From Desulfofundulus kuznetsovii DSM 6115 (GTDB lineage Bacteria > Bacillota > Desulfotomaculia > Desulfotomaculales > Desulfovirgulaceae), in NCBI RefSeq assembly GCF_000214705.1, contig NC_015573.1, positions 198,501 to 262,500 of the forward strand: 64,000 bases of DNA, in the 5' to 3' direction. This document shows positions 23,714-34,153 of this stretch, one piece after another (position 1 is the stretch's first letter; each line of letters opens with the position of its first letter). The position numbers were made by a program, and so were the translations under genes. The notes under the pieces are model-generated. The model worked only from the letters and a program-made list of their open reading frames with translations, was not told where the DNA came from and searched no databases.

Positions 23714-26158
23714 GTGTCTGACGAAATCAACGTCTATCCCTACCAGCGGACAGGACAGGGTAAAGAAAGAAAACGTTTGCCGAAAAAACGAAAACGCTGG
23801 CAGTTTTTGTGCAGGCCGGCGGGGGCAACGTTCCTGACCCGCGAGGGACTTCTTTTGTTTATTGCCGGCTTTTTTTTAGGGCGGGCCGTCTTGCTGGGTG
23901 AAATTGTTCCCTGTGCTGCTGCCTTTGTGGCCGCCGCAACCCGTACCTTTCCAGGGTCCGGACTGGCCGCCCTTTTGGGTGCCGGTGCCGGCCTGGCTAC
24001 TGTAAGCTCCGGCCTGTCCCTGGCCGGGGCACTGGGTACCGTGGTGTTTACCTGGCTGTTGGTACAGGCCATGCCCGGTGGCGTTAAAAGGCCGCAGCTG
24101 GTGGTGGCGGCAGCCGTCTTTTCCCTGACTGTAGTCGTCAAAGCGGGTATGCTGGCCTTTACCGGGCCCTCTCCGTACCAGTACATTACCATCTTTTTTG
24201 AAGGCGGGTTTGCCGCCCTTTTAACCCTGGTTTTTCTTGCGGGCCTTCCTCCCCTGGACAAGCTTACCGGCCTGGCCTCTTTGACGGGGGAAGAATTGTT
24301 TTCCATGCTGGTGCTGCTGGCGGCGGTGGTGGCCGGCACGGGCGACTTGCAGGTGGCCATGTTTACCTTAAAGGGGCTCCTGAGCCGGTTGATTATTTTG
24401 CTGGCGGCTCTTTTAGGAGGCGTGGGGCTGGGCGCCGCCGTGGGAGCGGTGGTGGGCGTTATTCCGGGGCTGGTTTATACTGCAGTTCCGGCTATGATTG
24501 GCGGCTACTCCTTTGCAGGACTGCTGGCCGGATTGTGCCGGGGTTTTGGTAAGCCCGGGGTTGCTTTGGGTTTTCTTCTGAGCAATATCATTTTATCCGT
24601 TTACCTGGCTGATTTCGGGGATCTGACGGCGGTGATGGGGGAAACTGCCCTGGCCGTGTTGCTTTTCCTGCTCATCCCGGGGCGCTACATCGGCTCTTTG
24701 AGTAAATCCCTGTTCCCCGTTGTTTTGAGGGTGCAGGGTGCAACACCCGCCGCGGACCGGGTGCGGGCGGTGGTTGCCGGCCGCATGCGCAACTGGTCCC
24801 TGGTTTTCGACGAGCTTTCCCGCAGTTTTAATCAAAGTTGCGCCACGTCGCCCCAAGAGCAGGAAGAACCGTCCCTGCAGTCTTTGTTTAACCAGATTGC
24901 TGACAAGGTGTGCCAGGGATGCGGTCTTTACCGCACCTGCTGGGAATGGGAATTTTTTCGCACCTACCAGAGCCTGCTGGATCTTTTTACCCTGGTGGAA
25001 ATATACGGGCAGGTCACCGGGGCTGACCTGCCGGATACGCTCCAAAGGCGCTGTTCGCGGCCAAAGGAACTGGCCATTACCGTCACCTGCCTTTATGAAA
25101 CCTATAAGCTTAACCGCTACTGGCTGAAAAGACTGGCCGAGAGCAGGGAGATTGTTTCCGAACAATTGAAGGGTGTGGCCCAGATTATTGAGAATCTTTC
25201 GTCGGAACTGGAATTTGAGGTTCGGGCCCTTACGGGCGACGAGCAGCTGCTGAAACAAAAGCTCAAACAGGCGGGATTCCCGGTGGCCGAAGTGCATGTC
25301 CAGCGCCAGGGGGATGGCAAAACGGAGGTCATGATCACCCGCAGCGCCTGCGGGCGGCAGCATGAATGCAGGGACCTGGCGGCGCTGGTATCCCGGTTGA
25401 TGGGGGAATCCTTCGCCCTGCCCTTCAGTCAGTGTCCCGTTTTTAAGCCTGACCCGTGGTGTACCTTCCGCCTGTATAGCGGGCTGAAGTTTGCCCTCAA
25501 CCTGGGGGTGGCCGGGATAGGTAAGAACGGGAGCTCCGTTTCCGGGGATAGTTACGCCTTCCTGCCCTTAAGGGAAGGCAAGTTTGCCCTGGTCTTAAGC
25601 GACGGCATGGGCAGCGGTGCGGAGGCGGCCCTGGAAAGCAGTACGGCCGTATCCCTGCTGGGCAGGCTTTTAGAAACGGGGCTGGACCGCAACCTGGCCG
25701 TAAAAACCGTTAATTCCATCATGATCCTCCGTTCACCCGGGGAAACTTTTGCCACCCTGGACATGGCCATGCTGGACCTTTACGAAGGCCAGGCCGATTT
25801 TGTCAAAATTGGTGCCCCACCTACCTTTCTTATTAGAAACAGGCGGGTCAGTATGATCCGCGCCAGTTCCCTGCCGGTGGGCATTATCAGGGACATTGAC
25901 GTGGCTTCCGTGGCCAGGACCCTTCTGGAAAGGGACGTACTGGTCATGGTCAGTGACGGCATCATCGACTCTTACCGCGGTTCGGGAGATAAGGAGGACT
26001 GGATCCTTGGCGTGCTCCAGGAGATAAGCGACTTCAGCCCCCAGGAGATGGCTGAGTTGCTGCTCAAGCTGGCCCAGACCGGAGCGGGCGGGGAAAAACA
26101 AAATGCGGACGACATGACCGTGCTGGTGGCCCGGGTGGAAAAGGCGACGCCCTCCTAA
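23714..26158 (+). CDS. spoIIE: Stage II sporulation protein E (PP2C phosphatase)
   Basis: About 814 residues. The N-terminal third has some ten membrane helices (about 40-340), a central FtsZ-interacting region follows (about 350-570), and a C-terminal PP2C-type phosphatase domain (about 585-814) has VSGDSYAFLPL, LVLSDGMGSGAEAALES and MVSDGIIDS metal-binding motifs. SpoIIE dephosphorylates SpoIIAA at the polar septum to activate sigma F. GTG at 23714 chosen because AAGGGGTGG lies 6 nt upstream. The Cys-rich CQGCGLYRTCWEWE segment in the middle is also seen in clostridial homologues. Confidence 0.95.
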   Translation: MSDEINVYPYQRTGQGKERKRLPKKRKRWQFLCRPAGATFLTREGLLLFIAGFFLGRAVLLGEIVPCAAAFVAAATRTFPGSGLAALLGAGAGLATVSSGLSLAGALGTVVFTWLLVQAMPGGVKRPQLVVAAAVFSLTVVVKAGMLAFTGPSPYQYITIFFEGGFAALLTLVFLAGLPPLDKLTGLASLTGEELFSMLVLLAAVVAGTGDLQVAMFTLKGLLSRLIILLAALLGGVGLGAAVGAVVGVIPGLVYTAVPAMIGGYSFAGLLAGLCRGFGKPGVALGFLLSNIILSVYLADFGDLTAVMGETALAVLLFLLIPGRYIGSLSKSLFPVVLRVQGATPAADRVRAVVAGRMRNWSLVFDELSRSFNQSCATSPQEQEEPSLQSLFNQIADKVCQGCGLYRTCWEWEFFRTYQSLLDLFTLVEIYGQVTGADLPDTLQRRCSRPKELAITVTCLYETYKLNRYWLKRLAESREIVSEQLKGVAQIIENLSSELEFEVRALTGDEQLLKQKLKQAGFPVAEVHVQRQGDGKTEVMITRSACGRQHECRDLAALVSRLMGESFALPFSQCPVFKPDPWCTFRLYSGLKFALNLGVAGIGKNGSSVSGDSYAFLPLREGKFALVLSDGMGSGAEAALESSTAVSLLGRLLETGLDRNLAVKTVNSIMILRSPGETFATLDMAMLDLYEGQADFVKIGAPPTFLIRNRRVSMIRASSLPVGIIRDIDVASVARTLLERDVLVMVSDGIIDSYRGSGDKEDWILGVLQEISDFSPQEMAELLLKLAQTGAGGEKQNADDMTVLVARVEKATPS

Positions 26159-26171
26159 GGAGGGCTTTTTT
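26149..26171 (+). terminator. Intrinsic terminator overlapping spoIIE stop
   Basis: GCCCTCC (26149-26155) pairs with GGAGGGC (26159-26165), then TTTTTTA. The loop is the spoIIE stop codon. Confidence 0.85.
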
Positions 26172-26270
26172 ACTGACCGTTAAAGATATCACATTTTCTA
26201 CCACCGGGAAGGAAAAAGATATTATTTGTGGAATTGTAGTATTTCGGATGCGTATTTGGGAGTGCCGGGG

Positions 26271-27701
26271 ATGGCTTTGGAACAAAACGTGCGTATTTTC
26301 ATGGATAAATTCCACATGATCTCCCCCGGGGATAAGGTGCTGGTCGGGGTGTCCGGCGGCCCCGATTCGGTGGCTCTTTTGCATTTGCTCTGGCGCATGA
26401 AAGAGGAGCTGCAAATTTCCCTGGCTGTGGCCCATTTAAACCACATGTTTCGCGGAGAGGAGGCCCGGGCCGATGCCCGGCTGGTGGAAGGACTGGCGAA
26501 AAGCCTGGGACTGCCGGTGCATGTGGAAGAATTTGACGTGCCCGCTTACCGGGAACGCACCGGCCTTTCGGCCCAGGATGCGGCCCGCCGGGTGCGTTAC
26601 CGCTTTTTCGAGGAAGTAGCCAGGCGTACCGGTGCCTCCCGGGTGGCCCTGGGCCATCACGCCGACGACCAGGCGGAAACCATTCTCTTTAATTTCCTGC
26701 GTGGCACGGGACTGGCCGGTTTAAAGGGCATCCCCCCTGTCCGGGGAAAGTACATTCGCCCCCTGCTGGACATCCGCCGGCGCGAAATCGAGGATTATTG
26801 CCGGGAACACTCCCTGCCCGTGCGGGAGGATGCTTCCAACAAGAAAACCATTTACACCCGCAACCGGATTCGCCTGGAATTAATTCCCCGTCTGGAGGCG
26901 GATTATAACCCCCGGCTGGTTGATGCTCTTGTACACCTGGGGCACATTTGCCGGGAGGAAAACGATTACCTGGAAGAACAGGCCGCCCTCCTTTACGGGC
27001 GGGCATTAAAAACTCAAAAGGAGCACTACCTGCTCTTTGCTGTTACCGAGCTGTTATCCTCTCCCCCGGCCCTGGTGCGCCGTGTTTTGCGCCGGGCCTG
27101 GCGTCACCTCACCGGTGAAGTAGATTTATCCTATCTACAGGTGGAGTCCCTGCTGGCCCTTTTGCATAACCCTGCCGGAGGCAAAGTGGTGGAGCTCCCC
27201 CGGGGGGTAAGGGCGTCCCGCCAGGGTCAGGTTTTGCGCCTGTGGATAGGGGGTGATGCCCCTGGTGTGCCCGATTACAGTTATCCCCTGGAAGTGCCGG
27301 GCATAACCTATATTCCAGAGATTAATTCTTCCATCAAGGCCCGGCTCATTTCCATTGACGAAGCCCCTGATCCCCGGTTTCTTTCTGCCCGGGAAGCCCT
27401 TTTAGATTATGATACCCTGCCCGGGCTACTGGCCGTCCGCCGGCGCCGGGACGGGGACCGGTTTCACCCCCTGGGCATGCCCGCCCGTACGAAATTAAAA
27501 AAGTTTCTCATTGAGCAGGGGATTCCCCGGCAAGAGCGGGATTGCCTGCCCCTGGTTGTGGCCGGGGACGAAATTATCTGGGTGGGGGGAGTGCGTCCCG
27601 GCGAACCATGGAAAGTCACCCCTGAAACAAAGAGGTGCCTTTATTTGCAAATCCTGGAGGGAAAAGTGCCGGGCGCAAAAATAATTGAAACAGGACCGTA
27701 A
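26271..27701 (+). CDS. tilS: tRNA(Ile)-lysidine synthase
   Basis: 476 residues. The PP-loop ATP pyrophosphatase motif [15 protein letters not shown] (about 25-39) adenylates C34 of tRNA-Ile(CAU) for lysine addition. [21 protein letters not shown] (about 127) is the second family signature. The substrate-binding C-terminal TilS_C domain is present ([20 protein letters not shown]). ATG at 26271 chosen from GGGAGTGCCGGGG upstream. It lies between spoIIE and ftsH as in many Firmicutes, but the hpt gene usually found between tilS and ftsH is absent. Confidence 0.93.
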   Translation: MALEQNVRIFMDKFHMISPGDKVLVGVSGGPDSVALLHLLWRMKEELQISLAVAHLNHMFRGEEARADARLVEGLAKSLGLPVHVEEFDVPAYRERTGLSAQDAARRVRYRFFEEVARRTGASRVALGHHADDQAETILFNFLRGTGLAGLKGIPPVRGKYIRPLLDIRRREIEDYCREHSLPVREDASNKKTIYTRNRIRLELIPRLEADYNPRLVDALVHLGHICREENDYLEEQAALLYGRALKTQKEHYLLFAVTELLSSPPALVRRVLRRAWRHLTGEVDLSYLQVESLLALLHNPAGGKVVELPRGVRASRQGQVLRLWIGGDAPGVPDYSYPLEVPGITYIPEINSSIKARLISIDEAPDPRFLSAREALLDYDTLPGLLAVRRRRDGDRFHPLGMPARTKLKKFLIEQGIPRQERDCLPLVVAGDEIIWVGGVRPGEPWKVTPETKRCLYLQILEGKVPGAKIIETGP

Positions 27702-27760
27702 ATATGTTAAAATTAAGCTTATGGTTGAATTCACCGGCTTTGTCGAGAGGAGTGGCTTTG

Positions 27761-29590
27761 TTGAGCAAGGTCCTGAAAAATTTAAGCATATACCTGCTGA
27801 TCGTGCTGGTTATTATAATGCTGATTAAATATACCCAGCCGCCTAATACAGGGATGGAAGAGTGGACTTACAACAGGTTTTTCCAGGCGGTAAATCAGGG
27901 CCAGGTTCAGGAAGTGACCATTCAGTCCCGGGAACATACAAACCTGATCACCGGAACAACGAAAAACGGTACCAGGTTTCAGGTTACAGGGTTGAAAAAT
28001 GATGCCCAGATAGCTACTTTTTTGCTGGAAAAAGGGGTTGAAGTAAAAATTCAAGAGCCCCCCTCCCCGGGCTGGTGGGCCAATATCCTGACCAGCCTTT
28101 TGCCCATCTTGATTTTCGTATTGCTCTTCTTCTTCATGATGCAGCAGACCCAGGGCGGGGGCAACCGGGTGATGTCCTTCGGCAAAAGCCGGGCCCGCCT
28201 GCATACCGACGATAAAAAACGGGTAACCTTTGCAGATGTAGCGGGTGCCGATGAGGTTAAGGAAGAACTGCAGGAGATTGTGGAGTTCCTGAAAAACCCT
28301 AAAAAATTTGCCGAGCTGGGAGCTCGCATTCCCAAAGGGGTACTCCTCTACGGGCCGCCCGGGACGGGCAAAACCCTTCTGGCTCGGGCTGTGGCCGGGG
28401 AAGCCGGGGTGCCCTTTTTTAGCATTAGCGGTTCGGATTTCGTGGAGATGTTTGTGGGTGTCGGCGCTTCCCGGGTGCGGGACCTTTTTGACCAGGCCAA
28501 GAAAAACGCCCCCTGCATTGTTTTTATAGACGAAATTGATGCCGTTGGCCGGCAGCGGGGGGCGGGTTTGGGCGGCGGCCATGACGAACGGGAGCAGACC
28601 TTAAACCAGCTCCTGGTGGAAATGGACGGCTTCAGCCCCAACGAGGGGATCATCATCATTGCTGCCACCAACCGGCCGGACATCCTGGACCCCGCCCTGT
28701 TGAGGCCCGGCCGCTTTGACCGGCAGGTAGTGGTGGATATTCCCGACGTGGCGGGGCGCAAGGAGATTCTCAAGGTGCATGTACGGGGCAAACCCCTGGC
28801 TCCCGACGTGGACCTGGATGTGCTGGCCCGGCGCACCCCCGGTTTTACCGGTGCCGACCTGGCCAACCTGGTGAACGAGGCCGCCCTCCTGGCCGCCCGC
28901 AACAATAAAACCCAGATTACCATGCAGGAACTGGAGGACTCCATAGAACGGGTCATTGCCGGTCCGGAGAAAAAATCCAAGGTCATCAGCGAACAGGAAA
29001 AGAAACTGGTGTCCTATCATGAAGCCGGCCATGCGGTGGTGGGCTATCTCCTGCCCAATACCGATCCGGTGCATAAGGTTTCCATCATTCCCCGGGGCAG
29101 GGCCGGGGGATATACCCTGCTTTTGCCCAAGGAAGATCGCTATTACATGACCCGCTCCATGCTCCTGGACCAGGTGACCATGCTGCTGGCCGGCCGGGTG
29201 GCGGAGGCTCTGGTGTTGAAAGAAATAAGCACCGGCGCCCAGAACGACCTGGAGCGGGCCACCGAAATTGTCCGGCGCATGGTCATGGAGTACGGCATGA
29301 GTGAAGAAATTGGTCCCATGACCCTGGGGCGTAAACAGGAAACGATCTTTTTAGGGCGGGACCTGGCCCGGGACCGGAACTACGGCGAGGAAGTGGCCGC
29401 GGCCATCGACAAGGAAGTGCGGCGCATGATTGAGAGCTGTTATAACCGGGCCAAAGAGCTTCTGGAAAAGCACATGGACACGCTGCACCTGGTGGCCAAA
29501 ACCCTCTTTGATAAAGAAACCCTGGAGGCGGAGGAGTTTGCCGCCCTGATGAAACAGGCCGGGGAAGAGGAGCACAGCGCCAGGAATTAA
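27761..29590 (+). CDS. ftsH: ATP-dependent membrane zinc metalloprotease FtsH
   Basis: 609 residues from a TTG start with GAGAGGAG at 27745-27752; an in-frame ATG at 27704 lacks a binding site. N-terminal membrane helix ([13 protein letters not shown]), extracytoplasmic loop, second helix ([15 protein letters not shown]), AAA module with Walker A GPPGTGKT, Walker [12 protein letters not shown], arginine finger in RPGRFDRQ, and zinc site [10 protein letters not shown]. Degrades membrane and regulatory proteins, in Bacillus including Spo0E, so it is linked to sporulation. Its stop is followed directly by repeat family I. Confidence 0.96.
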   Translation: MSKVLKNLSIYLLIVLVIIMLIKYTQPPNTGMEEWTYNRFFQAVNQGQVQEVTIQSREHTNLITGTTKNGTRFQVTGLKNDAQIATFLLEKGVEVKIQEPPSPGWWANILTSLLPILIFVLLFFFMMQQTQGGGNRVMSFGKSRARLHTDDKKRVTFADVAGADEVKEELQEIVEFLKNPKKFAELGARIPKGVLLYGPPGTGKTLLARAVAGEAGVPFFSISGSDFVEMFVGVGASRVRDLFDQAKKNAPCIVFIDEIDAVGRQRGAGLGGGHDEREQTLNQLLVEMDGFSPNEGIIIIAATNRPDILDPALLRPGRFDRQVVVDIPDVAGRKEILKVHVRGKPLAPDVDLDVLARRTPGFTGADLANLVNEAALLAARNNKTQITMQELEDSIERVIAGPEKKSKVISEQEKKLVSYHEAGHAVVGYLLPNTDPVHKVSIIPRGRAGGYTLLLPKEDRYYMTRSMLLDQVTMLLAGRVAEALVLKEISTGAQNDLERATEIVRRMVMEYGMSEEIGPMTLGRKQETIFLGRDLARDRNYGEEVAAAIDKEVRRMIESCYNRAKELLEKHMDTLHLVAKTLFDKETLEAEEFAALMKQAGEEEHSARN

Positions 29591-29608
29591 GCACCGGGGG
29601 CTGTTTCA

Positions 29609-29919
29609 CGTAAATATTCAGGAAAGCCGTTATGACAAGGATGCGGCGCTGTCCGGAGCGAACGACTTGCGAAGCGCCGGTAACAGCACCCGGCGAAGCG
29701 AGGATGCCGGCTCGGCTCTCGAGGACGCATGATGAACTACCCGGAAGAAGACTTTTTAAGACATATTATTTCAACAGGTAACAACGAAGAATGAATTAGT
29801 GGCGGGCAATCCGCAGAGAGCCAGAGCCGGCCCGAAGCAAGCCGCGGTGCTGTCGGCGCGGAGCACTGGAGTAAGCGAGGACAGCGCCGCATCCAACCGG
29901 GGTTCACTGAATATTTGCG
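29609..29919. repeat. Intergenic palindromic repeat family I, copy 1
   Basis: Fills the ftsH-ndk gap. Outer near-inverted ends CGTAAATATTCAG (29609-29621) and CTGAATATTTGCG (29907-29919) surround a core with perfect 16-bp inverted ends GGATGCGGCGCTGTCC/GGACAGCGCCGCATCC (29639-29654, 29879-29894). Inside are further pairing arms (GGTAACAGCACCCGG with CCGCGGTGCTGTCGG; GCCGGCTCGGCTCTC with GAGAGCCAGAGCCGGC) and an AT-richer centre, so the whole core folds as one long hairpin. No transposase is encoded. Other copies lie at 35423-35915 (opposite orientation) and 52719-53036. Confidence 0.85.
29729..29794 (+). CDS. Micro-ORF in the centre of repeat copy 1 (21 aa, uncertain)
   Basis: The AT-rich centre of the repeat reads MMNYPEEDFLRHIISTGNNE-E from ATG to TGA. 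The copy at 35638-35703 (minus strand) keeps the same start, length and stop as MINYPEEELLSHIVSRGNNK-E. Seven of the eight base differences are non-synonymous, which argues against strong selection on the peptide. There is no good ribosome binding site. Listed because the frame is preserved without indels; it may simply be repeat sequence. Confidence 0.2.
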   Translation: MMNYPEEDFLRHIISTGNNEE

Positions 29920-29958
29920 TTTCACTGCTCCGGTAATTATATACAGGAGGAGTCGTAT

Positions 29959-30408
29959 ATGGAACGGACCTTTGTAATGATTAAACCCGATGGTGTACAG
30001 CGAAACCTGGTAGGGAATATTATTGCCTGTTTTGAGAAGAAAGGGCTGAAGATTGTCGGCCTGAAAATGATGCGCATCCCGCGGGACCTGGCGGAAAAAC
30101 ATTACGGAGAACATAAAGACAAGCCCTTCTTTGGCCCTCTGGTCGAGTACATTACCTCGGGGCCCGTGGTGGCCATGGTGCTGGAAGGGAAGGATGCGGT
30201 CTCTACGGTACGGGAAATGATGGGAGCTACCAATCCCTTGAAGGCGGCTCCCGGGACGATTCGGGCCACTTACGGCATGGACATTGGCCGCAACGTGGTC
30301 CACGGTTCCGATTCCCCGGCCAGTGCGGAGCGGGAAATCAACCTTTTCTTTTCCCCGGAAGAACTGGTGGACTACCGGCGGGATGTGGACCGCTGGATTT
30401 ATGAATAG
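29959..30408 (+). CDS. ndk: Nucleoside diphosphate kinase
   Basis: 149 residues, complete. Begins [19 protein letters not shown], has the active-site segment [16 protein letters not shown] with the phosphorylated His (about residue 116), and catalyses NTP/NDP phosphate exchange. CAGGAGGAG precedes the ATG. It is monocistronic: repeat DNA lies upstream and a terminator overlaps its end. Close to the family norm of about 150 residues. Confidence 0.96.
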   Translation: MERTFVMIKPDGVQRNLVGNIIACFEKKGLKIVGLKMMRIPRDLAEKHYGEHKDKPFFGPLVEYITSGPVVAMVLEGKDAVSTVREMMGATNPLKAAPGTIRATYGMDIGRNVVHGSDSPASAEREINLFFSPEELVDYRRDVDRWIYE

Positions 30409-30436
30409 GAGTGGCGGCAGGAAGCCACTCCTTTGT
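30408..30436 (+). terminator. Intrinsic terminator after ndk
   Basis: GGAGTGGC (30408-30415) pairs with GCCACTCC (30424-30431), then TTTGTTC. The stem overlaps the ndk stop codon by one base. Confidence 0.75.
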
Positions 30437-30535
30437 TCTGTGCAGAATTTTTTGTGAACATATAAAAAAATTTTTTTAAGCAGGAATTCTCTGATAAAGT
30501 GACGAACTAGAATGAATAACAAGGGGGGAAGGGAG

Positions 30536-30940
30536 ATGGCGGGAGAACTAAAGATTGGTTTGCGGGGTGAAGCTGTTACCCGGGTGACGGAGGACAATAC
30601 CGCCCTGGCTTACGGCAGCGGCGGGGCAAGGGTTTTTGCCACTCCCGCGATGATTGGCCTGATGGAGAAGGCGGCTCTGTCTTCAGTGGACCCCCTGCTG
30701 GAACCCGGGCAGATCACCGTGGGTATCCGGGTGGATGTGGAGCACCTGGCCGCCACGCCCATCGGTATGGAGGTTGTTGCCCGCTCGGAACTGGTGGAAA
30801 TTGACGGCAAACGGCTGGTGTTCCGGGTGGAAGCCCGCGACGAACAGGAGTTGATCGGCCGCGGTACCCATGAGCGCTTTATTGTAAACCAGGAGCGTTT
30901 TCTTTCCCGGACGGCGGCAAAGCTTAAAACCACCTCTTAA
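30536..30940 (+). CDS. FlK-like hotdog thioesterase
   Basis: 134 residues with the hotdog fold of the fluoroacetyl-CoA thioesterase FlK family: VTEDNTALAYGSGGARVFAT, PAMIGLMEKAA on the central helix, and GRGTHERFIV near the C-terminus. Related proteins in anaerobes are generic acyl-CoA thioesterases; a true fluoroacetate role is unlikely. ATG preceded by GGGGGGAAGGGAG. It sits alone between ndk and fhs. Confidence 0.8.
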   Translation: MAGELKIGLRGEAVTRVTEDNTALAYGSGGARVFATPAMIGLMEKAALSSVDPLLEPGQITVGIRVDVEHLAATPIGMEVVARSELVEIDGKRLVFRVEARDEQELIGRGTHERFIVNQERFLSRTAAKLKTTS

Positions 30941-31098
30941 GTCGATATAGATATTCCGGCACCTACCGGGATATCGTAAATTAATACCAAATTATTTTTG
31001 AAATCGAGGGGGGAAGGAGAGGAATTTATTAGCTGCGGCGTCAAAGGGGTAAAAAGATTAAGATTAATTTTTTGTAAAAGAAAGGGGAGGACAGATTA

Positions 31099-32859
31099 AT
31101 GCCTTACGATGCCACCAAGATGGCGGACTGGCAAATTGCCGAAGAAGCAGAAAAGAATATGCCTACTCCCGATGAGTGGCGGGAAAAGCTGGGCCTGGAG
31201 AAGGATGAGGTCATTCCCTACGGCAGAATCTGCAAGCTTGATTTCATGAAGATCATCGAGCGTCTGAAAGACAGGCCGAACGGCAAGTACATCAATGTTA
31301 CGGCCATTACTCCCACTCCCCTGGGAGAGGGTAAGACAACCACCACGATCGGCCTGGTCGAAGGTCTGGGTAAGAGGGGCAAGAATGTAGGCTGCGCCAT
31401 CCGTCAGCCGTCGGGCGGTCCCACTTTTAACATTAAAGGTACGGCAGCCGGCGGCGGCAACGCTCTGGCCATCCCCATGACCGAGTTTTCCTTGGGTCTG
31501 ACGGGCGACCTCAACGATATCATGAATGCCCACAACCTGGCCATGGTGGCCCTTACTTCCCGCATGCAGCACGAGCGCAACTACGATGATGCCGAGCTGG
31601 CCAAGCGGAACCTGCGCCGCCTGAATATCGACCCCACCAGGGTGGAAATGGGCTGGACCATCGACTTCTGTGCCCAGGCGCTGCGCAACATCATCATCGG
31701 TATCGGCGGCCGGATGGACGGCTATATGATGCAGTCCAAGTTCCAGATTGCCGTCAGCTCCGAGCTCATGGCCATTCTGGCGGTGGCGAACGATCTAAAA
31801 GACCTGCGCGAACGCATAGGCAACATCATCGTGGCCTTCGATATGAAGGGCAACCCGGTTACCACCAGTGACCTGGAAGTGGCCGGCGCCATGACCGCCT
31901 TCATGCGCAACACCATCAACCCCACCCTGATCTCCACTGTGGAGTACCAGCCCGTGCTGGTGCATGCCGGTCCCTTTGCCAATATTGCCATTGGCCAGTC
32001 GTCGATTATTGCCGACCGGATCGGGCTGAAGATGTTCGACTACCACGTTACCGAGAGCGGTTTTGCCGCCGACATCGGTTTCGAGAAATTCTGGAACGTC
32101 AAGTGCCGCATGAGCGGTTTGGTGCCCAACGTTTCCGTAATAGTGGCAACCATCCGCGCTCTGAAGATGCATGGCGGCGGGCCGAAGGTCGTGCCGGGCC
32201 GGCCGATCCCCGAAGAGTACACCAGGGAAAACCTGCCGTTGCTGGAGAAAGGCATCGAGAACCTGATCCACCACATCGGCATTGTCAAGAAGGCCGGCAT
32301 CAACCCGGTGGTCTGCATCAACTCCTTCTATACCGACACACCCGAAGAAATCAAGCTGGTACGCCGTCTGGTAGAGCAGGCCGGCGCCCGCTGCGCGGTG
32401 TCCGAGCACTGGCTCAAGGGCGGCGAAGGCGCGCTGGAACTGGCCGATGCCGTCATCGATGCCTGCAATGACCCGGTGGACTTCAAGTTCCTTTACCCGC
32501 TGGAAATGCCGCTGCGGCAGAGGGTGGAGATTATCGCCAGGGAAGTTTACGGAGCCGACGGTGTAGTCTGGACTCCGGAAGCGGAAGCCAAGGCCAAGAT
32601 GATTGAAGAAAACCCCGCCTACCGTGACTTTGCCACCATGATGGTGAAGACGCACTTGAGCTTGAGCCACGATCCAAATCTCAAAGGCGTACCCAAGGGT
32701 TGGGTTCTGCCGGTGCGTGACGTTTTAATCTTTGCCGGTGCCAAGTTCCTCTGCCCGATGACCGGTACCATCAGCCTGATGCCCGGAACCAGTTCCGACC
32801 CGGCTTTCCGGAGAATAGACGTGGACGTAAATACCGGAAAGGTCATCGGCCTCTTCTAA
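31099..32859 (+). CDS. fhs: Formate-tetrahydrofolate ligase (10-formyl-THF synthetase)
   Basis: 586 residues. ATP-dependent activation of formate on tetrahydrofolate, the entry step of the methyl branch of the Wood-Ljungdahl pathway. P-loop [16 protein letters not shown] (about 71-86), [20 protein letters not shown], and [18 protein letters not shown] near the C-terminus. About 25 residues longer than the common 556-560 aa enzyme owing to an N-terminal extension. GGGGAGGA precedes the ATG. The 158-bp leader shows no recognisable THF riboswitch. A strong terminator follows, so the gene is monocistronic. Confidence 0.97.
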   Translation: MPYDATKMADWQIAEEAEKNMPTPDEWREKLGLEKDEVIPYGRICKLDFMKIIERLKDRPNGKYINVTAITPTPLGEGKTTTTIGLVEGLGKRGKNVGCAIRQPSGGPTFNIKGTAAGGGNALAIPMTEFSLGLTGDLNDIMNAHNLAMVALTSRMQHERNYDDAELAKRNLRRLNIDPTRVEMGWTIDFCAQALRNIIIGIGGRMDGYMMQSKFQIAVSSELMAILAVANDLKDLRERIGNIIVAFDMKGNPVTTSDLEVAGAMTAFMRNTINPTLISTVEYQPVLVHAGPFANIAIGQSSIIADRIGLKMFDYHVTESGFAADIGFEKFWNVKCRMSGLVPNVSVIVATIRALKMHGGGPKVVPGRPIPEEYTRENLPLLEKGIENLIHHIGIVKKAGINPVVCINSFYTDTPEEIKLVRRLVEQAGARCAVSEHWLKGGEGALELADAVIDACNDPVDFKFLYPLEMPLRQRVEIIAREVYGADGVVWTPEAEAKAKMIEENPAYRDFATMMVKTHLSLSHDPNLKGVPKGWVLPVRDVLIFAGAKFLCPMTGTISLMPGTSSDPAFRRIDVDVNTGKVIGLF

Positions 32860-32878
32860 AAGAAGAAGAATTCACTAA

Positions 32879-32909
32879 TACACCCCGGGTTTCCCGGGGT
32901 GTATTTTTG
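32879..32909 (+). terminator. Intrinsic terminator after fhs
   Basis: Perfect 11-bp stem TACACCCCGGG/CCCGGGGTGTA (32879-32889, 32893-32903), loop TTT, followed by TTTTTG. Confidence 0.9.
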
Positions 32910-32952
32910 TTCAAAATGGTATCAGAGAAATACGAACTATCTGGTTATTAAA

Positions 32953-32981
32953 TTGACACTCGTTCAGGTTGCCATTATAAT
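32953..32981 (+). promoter_or_regulatory. Sigma-A promoter of the UPF0251 gene
   Basis: TTGACA (32953-32958), 17-nt spacer, TATAAT (32976-32981): perfect consensus. A TGATATCA palindrome directly follows the -10. Confidence 0.85.
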
Positions 32982-33077
32982 GATATCAATGGCCAACAAT
33001 CTTATCAGGCGAAGGAGCCTGGCAGGGCCGGAGTAAGGAATTTTCCAAAAAACGCAGTATAGTTGGGAGTGTTGTCG

Positions 33078-33563
33078 ATGTCCAGACCGCCGAAATGCCG
33101 ACGGGTGGAGTTTTTGCCCCGGCTTACCTTCTTCAAGCCGGCGGGGGTTCCCCTGCGAGACCTGGAAGAGGTGGGCCTGACAGTTGAGGAACTGGAAGCG
33201 ATACGCTTGAAGGATTTGTTGGGTTTGGAGCAGGAGGCCTGTGCAGAAAGGATGGGTGTTTCCCGTCCAACCTACCACCGCATCTTAAGCGCCGCCCGGG
33301 CCAAGGTGGCCGAGGCACTGGTCAACGGCAAGGCCATCCGGGTGGAGGGCGGCAACTTCCAGCTGGTTATGCGCCGTTTTCACTGCGAGAATTGCGGCCA
33401 CGAATGGGAGCTGCCCTGCGGTCAGGGCCCCCGGGGATCGGAGATGGTTTGTCCCAGCTGTGGGAGCACCGAGTTCTACCGTATCGACCAGGACGGCAGG
33501 CCCTTCCGCTGCCAGCGCTGGGAAAAGTGCAGCAAACAGGACGGACTGTTGGAAAACGGGTAG
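33078..33563 (+). CDS. UPF0251 (DUF134) predicted DNA-binding protein with zinc ribbon
   Basis: 161 residues from the ATG before [11 protein letters not shown]. The N-terminal 100 residues form the DUF134 domain, with a sigma-70-region-4-like helix-turn-helix ([40 protein letters not shown]). The C-terminus carries two CxxC pairs ([12 protein letters not shown] and CPSCGSTEF), a zinc ribbon. Members are thought to be transcriptional regulators. A perfect sigma-A promoter lies upstream. The HD-domain gene follows within 33 bp. Confidence 0.85.
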   Translation: MSRPPKCRRVEFLPRLTFFKPAGVPLRDLEEVGLTVEELEAIRLKDLLGLEQEACAERMGVSRPTYHRILSAARAKVAEALVNGKAIRVEGGNFQLVMRRFHCENCGHEWELPCGQGPRGSEMVCPSCGSTEFYRIDQDGRPFRCQRWEKCSKQDGLLENG

Positions 33564-33595
33564 TATCTCCTTGTGATTTGGGCGGGGTGGGTCCG

Positions 33596-34120
33596 TTGCA
33601 GCGGGTGGGACGGATTATTGGGGATGATTTTTACCGCTACTGCCTGGAGCAGAACGCGGTCCGGGAAGTGGACAGGCCTTTTTGTCGCCACGATTTTCAG
33701 CATATGCTGGATGTGGCCCGGATCAGTTATATTTTAATGGTGGAAGGCAACCAGCTTTCCGAATTCATTGGCCAGAACCGGCTGGGTAGCCACCAGGCGG
33801 CCAAGGAGGTGGTTTATGCTGCCGGCCTGTTGCACGATATCGCCCGCTGGCAGCAGTATGACACCGGGGAAGACCACGCCCTGGCGGGGGCGCGCCTGGC
33901 CCGCCCGGTGCTGGAACGGGCGGGGTTTCTGCCCCACGAAATTGAGGTGATTGCCCGGGCTATTGCCGCCCACCGCCGGGGAGAGCCCCGGGGAGGGTTG
34001 CTGGGGCGCCTCTTATGCCGGGCCGATGACCTGGCCCGCCCCTGTGCCCTTTGTGCCGCCCGCGGTCAATGCTACAAGGCTGGAAGTATGGACACCCTGC
34101 GGGAGACGCTGGTTTATTGA
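33596..34120 (+). CDS. HD-domain phosphohydrolase
   Basis: 174 residues starting at TTG behind GGGCGGGGTGGG; a GTG three codons earlier is an alternative. The HD metal-binding pattern is visible: CRHDFQHMLDVARI (His near residue 30), LLHDIARW (HD near 80) and a later HALAGARLARP. A Cys cluster (LCRADDLARPCALCAARGQC) at about 145-163 suggests an extra metal site. Substrate unknown. Cotranscribed with UPF0251 upstream and probably with the folate genes downstream. Confidence 0.8.
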   Translation: MQRVGRIIGDDFYRYCLEQNAVREVDRPFCRHDFQHMLDVARISYILMVEGNQLSEFIGQNRLGSHQAAKEVVYAAGLLHDIARWQQYDTGEDHALAGARLARPVLERAGFLPHEIEVIARAIAAHRRGEPRGGLLGRLLCRADDLARPCALCAARGQCYKAGSMDTLRETLVY

Positions 34121-34153
34121 AAGTATATAAGAGATGCCCGGGAGTGATTTGTT

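Noticed and set aside
30941-31098. Possible tetrahydrofolate riboswitch in the fhs leader
   Set aside because: The conserved THF aptamer segments are not present; only a short hairpin and a purine-rich SD region are seen.
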